Source of the DNA: Sthenelais limicola
Lineage: Eukaryota; Annelida; Polychaeta; Phyllodocida; Sigalionidae
NCBI GenBank assembly: GCA_942159475.1
Contig: OW804097.1
Span: 39,816,298 to 39,880,297, forward strand
Length of the DNA stretch: 64,000 nucleotides
Direction of reading: 5' to 3'
Both the position numbers and the translations under genes were made by a program. Below are positions 1 to 13,178 of this stretch, in pieces. The notes under the pieces were generated by a model. That model searched no databases and was not told the DNA's origin. It saw only the letters and a program-made list of their open reading frames with translations. Position 1 is the first letter of the stretch, and every line of letters starts with the position of its first letter.

Positions 1-1018
1 CCACCCCACCCCACCACCAAAAACAATGGGGCTGATAAAATGCATCCTACTAATAGTATTATTTACATATTATTAACATTTACACATTATTAAGACGGAG
101 GGGGGGGGGGGGGGTAAAGCTGCATTCTCAGCTATTAGAAAAAAAATCAAATCTTACCAAATCTTAAAGGCCTATGGCCCACCTCGAACTAAAAAAGTAT
201 TGCAAAAGAACGAAATAAAAACCAAAAAGTACAAAAATAATAATGGAAATAATAATGAAATAACCACCTGGGAAAACATATCATTTTGCAGATTGCATGG
301 ACATGTTTCGGGCAAAACTATGTACTGTTGCCATCTTATAATAATAAGAATATAATAATATCTGAGAATGGTATTATGTATTGGTGTAGCAGCAAGGGTA
401 TTTCTCCCTATGCTACTTACACTCAAGAGCAACGCTTGTATACACAAACTCACACACAGGCAGGGAATGGATGAGTTTCTAATTGCTAAGTAAACAATGT
501 ATTACAGGCCTTTGACAGGCGTGATCTCTCATTGTGTCTCCATATAGAGCTTCTTGTGTAGCTCTGTAATCGTCACTCACAACCGATAAAGGGATATTGA
601 AAGCGGGTGGGGGGGGGGGGGGATCCATTAGTATTTATTACAACCTCCTGACCAAAGACCGAAACTCGACAAATTATCTATTCACCAATTGGGATAATGG
701 TTCATCAAAACTGGAACAGACAACTGGAGGAGGAAGGGATTAACATGCATGGTTCCTTCAATAGGGCATTTCTTTTTCAATCAAACTATTTTCAAGAGTT
801 GGAAATGATGGTTCAACAGTTTTGAAGGATAAATTAACCCAAGTATTTATATAATAGATTTGGGTATGTGATTGTACCCGGTATTATTGGAGGATACCAC
901 CCAATACATAGACAGAAGTACCCGGGGTCGGAGGCAAGAATAATGTTCAATGATGGCGGAAGTCGAGGGCGCCACCTACTTCCTCATCCAATGAAAACAT
1001 TATAAATACGTATAGATA
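1..1018. other. No gene seen; AT-rich DNA with two poly-G runs
   Basis: There is no open frame above about 90 codons and no protein family I recognise. G-runs of about 15 bases lie near 100-114 and 607-622. Just after the first is the short motif taaagctgcattctcagc, variants of which recur near 7925, 12290, 36910 and (reverse) 47275. It may be the end of an old dispersed repeat. Confidence 0.5.
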
Positions 1019-1222
1019 TACCGTATTACCCCCCGTTTGTAACCCCGGGCTTATATTATGTTAATTCCAAATGGTGATAGACCAGGATTATGTTCGGGGC
1101 GGGCTTATATTCGAGGTAAGGATTATAGTGCTTATTTTACCATAAGAATATGTTTACCCCCGGCTTATAAACGGGGCAGGCTTATAAACAGGGCCCGGCT
1201 TATCAACGGGGAAATACGGCAA
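1019..1222. mobile_element. MITE-like TIR element, gcttataa family, copy 1
   Basis: The left end reads taccgtattacccc and the right end is its near reverse complement (ggggaaatacggca). The interior repeats short modules of the type cggcttataaacgggg in the same sense. A second family member with the same end (taccgtagtggccc) and the same gcttataa module lies at 51071-51242. About 200 bp, with no coding capacity, so non-autonomous. The transposase superfamily cannot be read from the sequence; the boundaries are good to a few bases. Confidence 0.7.
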
Positions 1223-2980
1223 TACCCGCAGTGAATATGGTGAATAGGGCTGGCAGTATTATTGTTCATCTTCACCATTCTCCCGAGCCTATATGTAGTG
1301 AATGCGACCTGCATCAAAGGTGGAATTGATAAAAGAAATAATGTATGCATCGTCATCATTAGCAATGTCATTGAGTGCACAGGTACTGATGTTTAAAGAA
1401 GCCATAGAAAGTAACACGGCTTCAAAGCAATTACCCTACATAGGCCTTATACCCACCTGTACAGGTCTATAATATAGCAGGTGATAAAAGGGGCCTGTAT
1501 GTATGTTATATTGACTCATATTGATTCACATGGCATAAAGGAAGTCAGAACCCAGACAAAAACTAGGTAAAGCATTTGAACAGTTCATATTCCAGCTGGG
1601 AATATATCCATTCAAACTATTCACATATGTAATGACCTGCTAGTTCGTTTATGGAGGAGAATAAAGACAAACTCTGTATTATTATTCTGTTAAATGTAAA
1701 GATCACGAGTAGAGTAGGCATTTTTTTAATATGTAGAATTTGTTTACATTTAACAGAATTGGAACGTAGGTAGACTGGTGCAAAGTACACTGGCTATAAC
1801 AATCAAAGAGGTTCATTTATTAGCATGACAAGATTATGGGCTCATGGGCAGCAATTCTATGCAAAATAACCACGGTCTTCCCCCCACTGATGAGTCTAAC
1901 TACACTAAATCCTAGAAAACATGGGTCATAAAACAGTTAATCAAGAATGTTAGTGTGTCCTTTTAGAGGGGCGCCATTTTACTCATATTTTGGTATGGGC
2001 AAGAGTGCTGGTATGGGCGAGAAAGCATATCTATATACAGTAGTGTGTATAAGCATAGGTTGTACATATAATTGTGGATAACAAGGTAAAATAGTGGCGT
2101 GTAAATTATGGTTCCACCTCGTGGACACGACATAGAACTACATATACCCAGCAAGGCAAATCAATGCAAGTAGTATAGGACAACAGGTATCACGCTTACA
2201 AATATATTAGGTTATTTTAAAAATTGGGTAAAGTTTTAATTAATTGACTAGAATGTCCTGACCAATATGGAAAGTAATATTGGAGTGGTTGAAGTTATAG
2301 AATAGTCATCAATTAAACAGTCCAAAATTAATATCTAATTTCTTCCCAACCTCAAATGTATTTTACGTATAAACAAAGTTTGGTGAAGATTAAAGCAAAT
2401 TCAATAAAAGTTCACATGTTCAACGTCCCATGAAGGTCAATACACATTTCAATCGATTGTTATTGTATCGTTTGATTAGAGACAAAGGGAACATATATGA
2501 AATTACATTATTCTAATATTTTAATTAGTGTTAGATAGACTGAAATAAAATATATAAAGCGACATTTACACCATATTGACCATATTTTGGAGCTGGGCCC
2601 ATATTATCTATATATTGCACATGGTATTGTGGTAGGGATATAGAATAGTCATCACAATGTTCAAGTTCATTGTTTCTGCTTTCTGCGCAAGGAGAATGTT
2701 TTCTCAAGGAAAGCAGAAATAAATAACTTTGCCTGTCAGTCTAGTGCGCAATGTATGCAGGAGAAACCTGGCGCTTGGTGCTGGAATCGATAATGCATAT
2801 TTTTTTTATATCAAGAGTAAAGAGAGAGAGAGAGAGAGATGGGGAGGAAGGATGCTGTGTTTTTGCTTTGTGCATTTGTGCTTATGTTGGAGTGATGGGG
2901 AGTGATGGGGAAGGGGGCTTTTGTGCAAAGGGGTGATTTTACCCCCCACTTTCCCCTTCCCTTTGCATGGTATGATACTG
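1223..2980. other. No gene or clear element seen
   Basis: AT-rich intergenic-type sequence. Only short open frames occur, without recognisable motifs. A short (AG)n run lies near 2820-2840. Confidence 0.45.
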
Positions 2981-2985
2981 CCCAT

Positions 2986-3219
2986 GGGTCAGACCATCAG
3001 AAAATGTACAATTCACCTTCACCAGTCCTCTCAAATTACCCACATTTAAGACAAAAATGTGCTTCAAAATACAGTTTAGCATAGGAGAACAAATATTTTA
3101 AAACAACATAATACAAAATATAGTCAGATATACCTGGTATTTATCATTTTCAGCCTAATTTAGCTTATTTTACTAAATGTGTAGAGCTGCCAATTGTACA
3201 CTTTCTGACCATCTTACCC
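2986..3219 (-). mobile_element. MITE, GGGTCAGA...TGTACAATT family, copy 1
   Basis: The ends are inverted repeats of about 28 bp, starting GGGTCAGAC and running to TGTACAATT, with the right end reading aattgtaca...accc. A CCAT flanks both sides (2982-2985 and 3220-3223) and could be a target-site duplication. The interior is the reverse of the copies at 42835, 47029 and 61209, sharing the gctctacacatttag and tttaggctgaaaatg words. About 235 bp, non-coding, non-autonomous. Confidence 0.75.
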
Positions 3220-3439
3220 CCATGTGTGTGTGAGTGGGTGTGGGTGCGTTAGAGGAAAAGAGGAAGGGTGTGTGTGTTCGTGAGAGTGGAGTTTGGCATG
3301 GTACTGCTACATAAAAGCTCGGCCGTTCCTCTCTGCCTTCCTGTGCCTACATACTCTGAACACAAGACCACACTCTTCTAATGTCCTGGAGCATTTTAGG
3401 GTTTCTTTTACACTCATATGTTCCCAAGGGAATGTTTAG

Positions 3440-3640
3440 AGAATTGATCCCAAGCAGACGGAAGGAACATGGGAGGGAACAGAAGGAAACAGTGAGGGAC
3501 AGAGAAAAGGGGATGCAGGGAGGGAAAGAGGGGAAGAGGGACAGAGTGAAGGATAGGGACAAGGAAAGGGAGAGAACTACCCAAAGTGAGCGGGACTGAT
3601 ATAGAGAGAGAGTCTAGAAGAAAGACACTGAGGGAGAGGT
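3440..3640. repeat. GA-rich polypurine tract
   Basis: About 200 bp of almost uninterrupted purines on the plus strand, preceded by a (TG)n patch near 3220-3290. The open frames here are rich in Arg/Glu/Lys on one strand and Ser/Leu/Pro on the other. That is what a simple purine tract gives in any frame, so I do not call a gene. Confidence 0.7.
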
Positions 3641-5640
3641 TTCTAATTTCTATATTACATGCCCCAGTTGTTCCCATCATAAAACCATATTGTCAGTAGT
3701 TGGGAAAAGCCACCCAACCAAAACATCCAGTCTCCAAGGTAATGCAGAAAATCAATTCACCAAGAGACAAATATAGGTTCTAGTGATTGTTTCAGTGACG
3801 AATAATGATGCACCATATTTTACCGTTTTTTTTTTATTAAATTCCAATCGTAATATGGCAGCATTTTTTCTGTATCCACGCATAGATATGTGGACATAAT
3901 TTTGGCGTGTAAACGTCTGTCTACTCTGTCTACTCATAAGAACCCATGCACAGGATTGGTAAGACTACCGTTTTTACCCTCTGCCACCAGACATATCTAA
4001 AACTTGCTAAACTAAAACCAATCCGTCAAGTCTCGTGTAGTCTCGTCTAGTCTCGCCAGGCGATCACGTGCTGCGTTACTTGTCTCGCTTGGTGAAATGG
4101 AGGCTTGGACAAGATCGCAAGATGAAATCACGCGAGGTTTCTCTTCATGGCACCTCGGTATTATTTCATCTGAAGCGAGAGGCCAATAAAAAGAGGAGAA
4201 TTAAATTGCGTTTGCCTGGGGATACCTCAATCAAAAGGTTGATTTTTGTGTAGGGTTTTCTGACTGGAAGTTTGTGTAAGCCTCAACTACATACTCATGA
4301 CGCTGATTGCGAGGCTAAAGTTCTATTCCTCCCCACTGTCATTCATCTCTTTTTAATCGTGTATTGATCGCGGTTTAATCTGTCACGAAAGGGTAAGTTT
4401 TTATCTTAAGAGTTAGGTTGAAAACTGGCACAGAAATCTCCCATAATCTCAATGATCAGTCTGGATCATAAACATCAAGCATACTAGTACTGCCTTAGGG
4501 CCTGTAATTTGAGACTGGGAGCGGGAGCAGCAAGTAATATATGAACAAGTGGTTCTTCACTCGATCGAGTAGCACCGGAAATAGTTTTCCGATTTGTTCC
4601 TCCAAAGACTTCCGGTTGGTAGCGTCCCTATTTGGAAGAAGTCCCGCCGGAATCGATTCATCCCGACTGAACTTACATCCCCTACAAAAGTAGTAATCTT
4701 GGCGGGTAAACTCATTGCAGGCTGTAAAAACCAGACGACATTTGAACGGATGTTCTCAAAGAGAGGCTAGAGTCTCGTTTCTTGTTCAATCTTAGAGACT
4801 CAATCTTGTTAGGGGAAATCGATGGCGGAAGAAGCAGAGGACGGGTTAAAGGGAGTGGGAACCTTAAATTTCTAATCATTATTATTCTCGTAGTTCAAAA
4901 TTATCGTTCGAACCATTTTTTAAATAAGATTTCGGTTTTCTTGCGCAGGCAGAGGGAAGGAAGTAGAGGCCTTAGATCTATATAGTTCTCAGGATTATTG
5001 TTTTCATCGTGACAATGATAATATATATAATATCCCCAAAACCTATTTATTTTCGTCTCGACCGGCTCATTCTCAGCACTTTTTAGCACAACTTTTAGCA
5101 TGAATGTGCTTACAAATGTTCATTATTCCCATATGAGGTTCTTCTCTTTTGACTATCATATGAAATATTGTGCCAGGAAATAGTTTAAAATGCACCAAAA
5201 ATTAGAATATGCAACTAAACCAGAATTAATTCCCATTAATTTGTGCAATTGAAGCGAAGACTCATTAGCGTATTCACCTCCCCCGAGAACACCTTCTTAT
5301 TAGGCAGGAATCAGTGTGGAAACCGGGTAATTTGCTTGTCTGGAATCTTGTAATTATTCATGGCAGCTTGAGAAACTTGCGGTTCAGAACTTGTCACCAG
5401 TTTTAGCCATACCCATTTTCTTAAAACATGAAAAAAGGCCTGGAAATGACATTGAATGAATCAATAATATTGAATCACCATTTTAATGGATGTGTTCCGA
5501 ATAAAACCATTTTTCTCATGAAAATAGTCAAAGTTTGCCAAGCAAGGACTTTAAAGAAGCGAAGCCTCTCTGGATTCGCCTTAGTGAACATATTGATCGT
5601 ATTATATATTTAGGTGGTGTTATTTTTAGCTATGAGAAAT
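3641..5640. other. No supported gene; one weak first-exon candidate
   Basis: This is the least repeat-like part of the first 10 kb. Around 4560-4850 the CpG content rises and a short ATG frame beginning MAEEAEDG (ATG at 4821) reads up to a GT-containing stretch. This resembles a first coding exon, but the frame closes after about 17 codons, the donor sequence (gttaaag) is poor and no downstream exon is recognised. Confidence 0.2.
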
Positions 5641-5875
5641 GACTATCGGATGTGTGACAGAAAACAGGAGCGAGAGAGGGAGAGGGAGAGGAAGACAGAG
5701 TGAGGGGGTGGGGAGGGGAAGATGGAGTGAGGGGCAGAGGGGGTATAGAGTGTAAAGGGGGTAGAAAGATGGAGTGGGGCTGTACGGTCATTTGAAAGGC
5801 TAAGGCAAAGAAGGAAAATATTATGTGGATTGTATTGCAAGGATATGTACATTTGGTGGGAATATTTAACTAAAC

Positions 5876-6190
5876 GGGTTCATGGTCACTTTCAGGACAA
5901 CTCACGTTGTGGATCCATAAATACAACACCCAAGTTGCAATATTTTACCTCCATTTATGTCCAACCTATAGTCGCTCACAGGCGCCAATTGAGAAAGCTT
6001 GCAGAAAAGCTCTGTTTAGCATAAGAGGGCACTGGGGGTGATGTCTAACTTTAGAAGGTGGCTCCTGAAATGTACACAATAACTTTCCCAACTTGTGTAT
6101 TATTTACATTACATGTTCATTTCAGGATCTAGCCACCTTGTGACGTAGGCCAACAGTGGCGCCCTGAATGGAGTGTTAAACTGTGGAACT
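5876..6190. repeat. Dispersed repeat R5, copy 1
   Basis: Matches 62148-62402 over most of its length at moderate identity. Shared words include aaatacaacaccca, atagtcgctcac and gaaggtggctcctgaaatgtacacaa, and both continue into a catgttcatttca segment. There is no coding potential. Family unknown; the termini cannot be fixed from two copies. Confidence 0.7.
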
Positions 6191-6339
6191 ACTTTTCCCC
6201 TCATCTAAACGGGTAAAACCTACTAAATGTTAGGTTTCATTAAGTACCACTGGGGCAGTTACATTTGAATAATAGCAGCAAAGTTGATTTTCTCATAATA
6301 TTTTGGGGTTTAGTGATTCTTTAAGATTTGATTTTAACA

Positions 6340-6720
6340 TGTTTTGACAGGAGAAAGAAAGGGTGAAAACGAGGGAAATAGTGGGTGAGAGAGAGGTTGA
6401 AGAGAGGAGACATGAAAGAGAGGGGGAGGAGGGAAATAGAGCGGGAAGGAGTGGGGGGACAGAAAAGAGAGCGGAAAGTGTAAAAGAGAAAGATAGGAGG
6501 AGAGAAACGAGATTAGTGTGAGAGGAGAGAGACAACAAGGAAAGTGAGATCCAGAGAGAAAGGAAAGAAATAGCGATGAATAAGGGAAGATATGATTGAC
6601 AAAGTGTGAGAGGTGGAGAGAGTAAGGACCCAAATAGAGAAAGACAGAGGAGAGACAAACACACACAGTGAAGGACAGACACAGAGACAGAAAGAGAGGA
6701 AAGGTATAGGAAGGCAATGT
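6340..6720. repeat. Long GA-rich polypurine tract
   Basis: Nearly 400 bp of purine-rich plus strand. The 144- and 174-codon minus-strand open frames here are Ser/Leu/Phe/Pro-rich, low in complexity, and caused by the tract. A similar shorter tract lies just upstream at about 5660-5790. Confidence 0.75.
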
Positions 6721-7330
6721 CAGACCGAGTGTCAATACATGGACCAACAAAAAATACCTTCCCCCCACGGCTCTTATTCCATAGCAAACCTAATAAAACA
6801 TAAACACATCTCACCAATCACTTCGCATCAGACTGTAACAAACCTGGGATCAATATTTCCCCCAGAATTGTGATGAGATGAAAAAAAGTTTATGCTGAAG
6901 TAGATGGTAAATCCGATACTCGGGTGGTAACCCCTCTTAGTGGGGACTGGTGCTACAGTCGATACTCGCACTGTGTGGCCATACTCCGCCATAACTCAGT
7001 TACCATAGATACCAACTACAGTAAAACCTCTCCCTTGGTGTGTGTCCACAATAACGAGGCATGAGGTAAAGGTACTTATAGTGGAAGACCACCGTGAGTT
7101 GAACTAGTTCTGGTAAAAAAATGTGAAAAAAAAATGTAAAAAATATCTATAGATAGACTACTTACAATAATCATTCCCCATACATTAAAGGCGTACTCTG
7201 ACTGGTATCACATGGTTGCCTTTTTACATTCTCAGGAACTGAGAATGTTAGTGGATTGAGTACCATTCTGTCAATCATCTTTTTATCGTTTAAATCCCAC
7301 ATAAATGTGTTAGCTGATTGTGGGATGTGT

Positions 7331-7870
7331 GAGGTAACAATCAGTGTGAAATCATCTGTCCGATCAGTTCGCATATTTGCAGAAGGCTTATCTACTCCAC
7401 CCATTTCTCACATCCACCATACACCACTTCACCCTGGCCCCCTCTGGTTATTACATAATAAGACAAACCAGACCTGCCCCTAACCCAGTCATTGTTGGTT
7501 GCCCACGCCCTCCCTTGCCTTCCAGCTCCCTCCCTCCCTCCCTAGCCTTCCACCCATTACCCCCATCTCTCTTTCTCTCTCTCACTCTGAGTGCTGTTTT
7601 AGTGCATTCTACTAATTTTAGAGAGATGCACCTGAAAAACCCAAAATCATAATTACTTGAACAGACCTTTTACTGACCTTAGGAACCCTGTATATGACAG
7701 TATATACCCTGTATATGACAGTAAATATTCTGCATTTTCAGTTTAAGAAAGACTAAATTTCAGTAACTATGACTTGACATCGCGCACAAATAATTGATCC
7801 TGAGAAGTTGTTTCCTTTGGAAACATAAGGTATAAACATTAAGTTAAACTGATTATAAAGTTGAATAGAA
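7331..7870. repeat. Dispersed repeat R7, copy 1 (uninterrupted)
   Basis: Closely matches 16003-16720. Shared segments include gtaacaatcagtgtgaaatc, gcagaaggcttatctactcc, a CT-rich stretch and ccctgtatatgacagtata. The two copies then line up again at taaagttgaatag. In the other copy a MITE sits between those last two segments, so this copy shows the empty site. It is non-coding. Confidence 0.75.
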
Positions 7871-7924
7871 AAATAGTTGATTAAATCATTGATTAACTTG
7901 ATAATTAGTAAACTTATAACTTGT

Positions 7925-8290
7925 TTAAAGCAGCATTCTCAGTTTACGTTCGGTCAAAAACTAAAGGTTTTCTACTTTTTGCTCCATTCTTTTCCAACAC
8001 ATCTGAAAGAAATTTATTTGACCAAAATTTTTGGTGGATTTTATCCAGGTATTTTTGCTACCGGCCTTCATAGAGTTCCACATTTATATTTCGGGGACCC
8101 GCCAAGCTCCTTTCCTATGATGGCTTCACTCATTATCGCTCGCCGGCGGCCGTTTTTGCCTGGCCGTTTCGGCTTCAAATTCTTGTATAAACAGCAGCAG
8201 AATATTGATAAATCCAGTCCTATAAGTCATAATATGAGTAAATTAGGTATGATTTTGTTTTTCATAATAGCTGCGAATACAGATTTAATT
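7925..8290. repeat. Dispersed repeat R8, copy 1
   Basis: Shares ordered blocks with 12940-13130: ggattttatccagg/gatag, cttcataraagtccacatt, tatatttcggggaccc, then atgagtaaattag and gtaatagctg. A 156-codon open frame runs through it, but the frame is not kept in the other copy, so I treat it as chance. It begins with the taaagcagcattctcag word seen elsewhere. Confidence 0.6.
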
Positions 8291-9039
8291 ATTTACAATT
8301 TTAGTCATCTTTTTTTTTACTGTCTTAACACTTTTGTTAATCCATAGCCTTAAAAGAATTCAATCTGAATAAGGAACGTGAGTGAAGTGACTGAAAAAGA
8401 ATGAATAGTCATTCCTTGCCAGGTATCAACATAGAACGGAGCCTTCATCTTCCTTTTATTTACTTGATTTCATTAATACAATCACGTCTTTATTATTTTC
8501 TCTGAATACTCTTATATAAGATACGCATTTTCAAGAGTCTGTTATAGTTCTATAGTATGTAATATAATTTTATTTTGATTATATAGATTTGCAGCAGGGC
8601 ACAATGAAAAACACTTTTCTAAAGTGAGCGTGTAACTGTTATTGATATCCTGAATACAAATACTGTAACAAATAAAAGCCTAGACAAACTCAAACACACG
8701 TGCATGCACTGGAAGGTAGGTCTGAGTTCAGATGCGTGTCTCTTTCATGATAGATAAATAATTCTAATATTTCAGAAATGAAATATACAGCAAAGTGGCT
8801 GGCCTTATAACTGTCCATATGTCCGGATTAATGAGTGGTTGCTACACGGAAACGCCCTGTATATAGTCTCTTTATCATTGTCCATAATGGTGAGGTTTCC
8901 GCATGTTTGCAAGTTCAGTGTGGGCACAGACACCCTAACTCCTTTAGTATAGATACCACCTACAGTACCACTTCTCTTTAACAGAAACTCTTGGGGCTGG
9001 GCTCTAGTGTCCACAAAACAAGGTGTTCGGATAAAGGGT

Positions 9040-9280
9040 TGGGGAATGTTTCTCCCCTCTCTCTCTCTTTCACCGTGTATCTCTATCCTCTCTCCCCTAT
9101 CTCTACAAATCTCTGTCTCTGTAACTCTATCCTTTAGTCACTGTATCCCTCTCTCCCTTCACTATATCTCTTTTTTCCTCCCACTTTCTCTTCTCCCTCA
9201 TTCTTTCTATGTCTCTTACCTCTCTCCCACCCTCAAAATCCGCCTTTCTCCCTCCCACAGACATACCTCCACCCTATGAA
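9040..9280. repeat. CT-rich polypyrimidine tract
   Basis: About 240 bp dominated by CT and TCC repeats on the plus strand. Open frames in it are Ser/Leu/Pro-rich by composition only. Confidence 0.7.
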
Positions 9281-9736
9281 CACACACAATGGACTAGCAG
9301 ACTAGATTGAAATTCAATGTTGATTAAACAACATGACTGGATACGTCACTTTTGACCATGCCACTGGGAGTCAGTATAAAGAGCTGTGGTGTAATATTTC
9401 CACATCGGCTTTAATACCACATTTACATTTTTATTTACAGTCTCAGCCAAAGGGAATACAGTACTTGGATAGGCACTGTCCTCTGCTTTGATATCCTTTC
9501 GATACTTCCAAATGAAGGGACGCGGGCCATCAGGAGAGGGGGGGGGGGGGGCGGGCTTGGTGTTTTGAACACCCCCTTATACTCCCGAAATATTCCCCAA
9601 TTTATTAATGCCTGAAGAGAGGCTTATGAGCTAGATATTTCCAGTCCCATTGCCTCAGTCACTTCCACTATTCTGAAAGTTTGAGCTTGTTTTTAAACTT
9701 TGAGTATGTCATGAGATTATGTGTTGTTAGCCTGTT

Positions 9737-9870
9737 TGTTTAAGATAAGATAAGATAAGATAAGATGTTGTTTATTTGCCTTCGAAAGTTACATAGATAT
9801 TAGTTGAGATGGGAAAAAAGACAAATGGGTCGACATGCCTTATGGTACAGCTAGTGTACCATCTCTTCCG
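9737..9870 (-). repeat. Probable 3' end of a LINE, minus strand
   Basis: A (gataa)n array at 9742-9766 is followed by tgttgtttatttgcc. Read on the minus strand this is ...ggcaaataaacaac followed by a pentamer tail, the usual form of a non-LTR retrotransposon end with a microsatellite tail. The same layout occurs at about 19917 and 48836. No coding part remains. Confidence 0.45.
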
Positions 9871-10599
9871 GCCGTTACCGAATATCTTTAATTGCAAGGC
9901 TGTTCTGCTGTTAACTCGATATTAAGTCTTGACATTTGCTAATAACAAAGCTCTTCGCTCATCCTCTCCCCTACTAAAGGACTCTGTTAATCCCTTTTAC
10001 TTAGATGATTAAGGTGTCTGGCTAATGACAATTTTGTAGGTCCAGCCAGAGAAATGTAGGGAGTTCTGTGGTCAAAACCTGTGTTTAAATATGCACACTC
10101 TTACCCCTCGCCTCAGCTCTTAAGTAATGCTCATATTAATTAATGAGTTCGATTGTCACATTTTGTTTTTTTAGCCTGACACATTATAACAGTTTAGTTA
10201 TAGAATGGTCCTCTTAAATTGTGGACGTTATGTAAATTTATTCTCTGCTTTGAACGGTCCAGATATTATTTATTAACCACCTTAGGTTGAAACTAAAATG
10301 ATTAATAACCTCCATTTCGGACCTGTTGGTGCACCGTTTGTGCATAATCTCGGGGCAAACTCGAGGAATTGTGCACTAAGCAGTGGACCAACAGCCCCTC
10401 AATATCGCTCATTATCACTTCAATATACCAGGGAGGTATGCGAAAGTATACATACCTCGACCAGAGGCAAAGCCCCCCACCCCTCACATCCCCCCCCTAC
10501 AGGAATGCTTAATCCCCCCTCTCCTACCTATCTATGATAGCTTGGGGCAGTCACAATGAGTCATCCCATACACGTACAGAGAGACAGCCCAGGCTCCCG

Positions 10600-11390
10600 A
10601 CAGCCTCCCGTCAGATGATACATAAGTACTGTCAGGAGTTGGGCTTTTTAACTTTTGAAAGGACTTTCCCCGCTGCTAGTGTATAGAGGCATCCCAATGT
10701 TATATATACGCTGCTACTACATCTTCCTATATATTCGCACTGTATTAGCTATCTTCAACTGTAGTGGTTCCACGTATAGTGGGGAATGTTAGTGAACTAT
10801 ACATACACAATTCTTTTATATATATAATTATATAAGTAGATTTATTATCAGGCAGTGATTATTATGATTTCTACCTATTTAATATGAATTAATACGTCTC
10901 GACCCCTATAATTTGAATATCAACTTTTCGTCTTCTCCCCTGTAGTGGAGGAACATATTTGTTGCATCACTTTCAGGTAAGAATAAATAAAAGTTGTATT
11001 CATATTATTTTTAACCTTTATAGTGACTTGCCCTTTTGGAAATTGAACTTTTGGAACCTTATTTTTTATTTTGGAACGGTTTTGTGCTTCCTAGGATATC
11101 AAAGGTATACATACTTATGCCAAGAAGTGGCGATATAATATCCTACATATCAACACTAGTGTTTCAAAAGTAATGTAAGCAGTACTATACACTCAAAGGT
11201 TCAGGAATGATACTTAACTTCTTCTTCTAGTAAACGGCCTCCTGAGAGCTGATACATATAAATGTGCGCTATCAGGTTCGAGTTTTTATCTTTTGAAATG
11301 ACTTTCATTATCCCAACTCTATGAAGGCATCCATATGTTATGCTGCAGTAGTATGTACACGCTGCTATATCTTTCCGATTATGGCCTGTA
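10600..11390. repeat. Pair of diverged direct repeats
   Basis: Two segments, about 10600-10740 and 11230-11390, share ordered words: gatgatacata/gctgatacata, cttttgaaa(g/t)gacttt, gaggcatcc(c)a(a/t)atgttat and acgctgct. They are diverged. Just before the first is a small hairpin with gaggtatg/catacctc arms (10433-10456). Nothing coding. Confidence 0.55.
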
Positions 11391-12939
11391 TACAGCCTCC
11401 TACATTATAGCAGCAACAAGCTCAATGCTCAGCCCCTGCAAATTTCATAAAATGTGCTGCAATGTTGTATCTTAATATGCATGTAATGGCTTGAAACCGT
11501 TTAAAAAGACATTTCTTGCCTTCACAGTACGTGAAAGCATACTGACATATTTGCCAATAGATATGTGTCATTATGTCTCCATCATTGGCCTGAATTTTGG
11601 TAGCATAGCAGGATAGTCGCTTTCGCTCTTGAAATACTCAGGGTGAGGGTAGGGGAGCTTAGATATATTTAGTCTCCTGCTCTTCCTTTTCGGAAGATGC
11701 ATGGAAAAGTATAAAGCACTTTCAAATCACGCCCAGATGCAAGTGCTGTTAATTGTCCCCCTACCCTATTTAGGGGATTAGGGTAGGGGGAGACTACAAA
11801 GATTAATAACCTCGGCATGATGGATGCTCTGGCTTCGCGTCAGGATGTTTTGAAGGGCTTAAATCACTGGCGTCCACCATGCCCTGGTCATAAATCCTTG
11901 TATATAGCCCCTCCTTCCCCCAGCCCCACCCTGTAGGAAGCGATCTGATTAGCAGACTCAAGTTATGTGAAACATTGCTGGAATCAAGTTACATGGAACA
12001 TGCTGTAGCAAGAGTTACTCAGGTGATCTGTGTCAGCAGCTCACATGTGGCATGTGCTGCACGAGCGACCCCGGGTGGTATTTATGGCATATGGATCAGA
12101 CGGGGGCAGTAGAGGTCACTCTCACTCTGACCTCTTAACCCTTACAGGTCAACACTACTGAGGTATCAACCTTATTAAGGCTTCATACAGCTATACGTCG
12201 CCTCCTCCACATTGTGAGCTGCCGTCATCGGTACACGTGGCTAATCAATGGTGATATAAAGCCTTGCTGTAGAAAGCTTAAAGCTGCTCTCTCAGTTATA
12301 GTCAGTCAAAATTTAATGTGCCACTTGCCACTGAGTTCCTGATTTTGGCAAAGATTGTTTGGATTTCGACCATGCGCTAGATCATTATATCAGTAACCCA
12401 TACTCAGGATCATTAATGTATGAAAACATGTATTTGGAGTATATAAGAGTATGAAATACGTCCATGGTGGACAATAGGTCTTTACACGTGAACTTTCGAT
12501 TGTTATTTTAAATGTCTTGGCCTTGAAATGAATAAAAAAAATCTACCATCCCGTCGGTTCAACGTAGTCTCTCAGACATGGCAGTTGGAAGAGGTCCCCG
12601 CTGCCTGTATGTATCTTATTCCAATTAATCGAGTACTACTACCTGGTTGGGACAGGGTAGTCGATGTCACCATGTACCTCCTTACTCGCTCTTACTTCAC
12701 AACCCTCAGCCATGCTCTGAGGGCAGCACTATTGTCAAGTTACTTGCCTCACTCAGATTTAAATTCCCCATTGGAATCCCTACCACACACATCAACAAAT
12801 ATCAAATAATCGAAGGAATATAGAACTCTGGTATTCCACACAAATGTCCCTACTTATGCAAGTTATTGAATACTACAAATATATTTCTAAATGAAACATA
12901 CATAGTCCAAATAGTGATCTTAGCCACTTTAAGATCATT
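11391..12939. other. No gene or clear element seen
   Basis: Mixed-composition intergenic sequence with scattered short open frames. The longest (about 12528-12809, 93 codons) has no recognisable motif. Confidence 0.45.
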
Positions 12940-13174
12940 TTGTTCTATTCCTTTCAACCCATCTCACAGACATTTGGTCAGAGTTCTTGAGGATTTTATC
13001 CGATAGTTTTTTTCTACAAGGCTTCATAAAAGTCCACATTTATATTTCGGGGACCCACTGAAAGATCAAACAATGAGTACATTTAGTCCGATTCTGTTTG
13101 TCGTAATAGCTGAGATTGCACTTTAGTCTCTGTAATTATTTCCACAGAATATTTATGTGATTGACTCTCTAGAG
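12940..13174. repeat. Dispersed repeat R8, copy 2 (partial)
   Basis: Matches 7970-8290, including tatatttcggggaccc. The match fades near 13130, shortly before the TTAA at which the 2.7 kb element begins. Diverged from copy 1 and without the open frame of that copy. Confidence 0.55.
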
Positions 13175-13178
13175 TTAA

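Noticed and set aside
4821..4871. Possible first exon starting MAEEAEDG
   Set aside because: Short frame, weak donor site and no downstream exon; kept only as a remark.
6293..6817. Minus-strand open frames of 144-174 codons
   Set aside because: They lie in a polypurine tract; the proteins are Ser/Leu/Phe/Pro-rich low complexity in more than one frame.
7877..8347. 156-codon plus-strand frame
   Set aside because: It is inside dispersed repeat R8; the other copy (12940-13130) does not keep the frame, and no family motif is visible.
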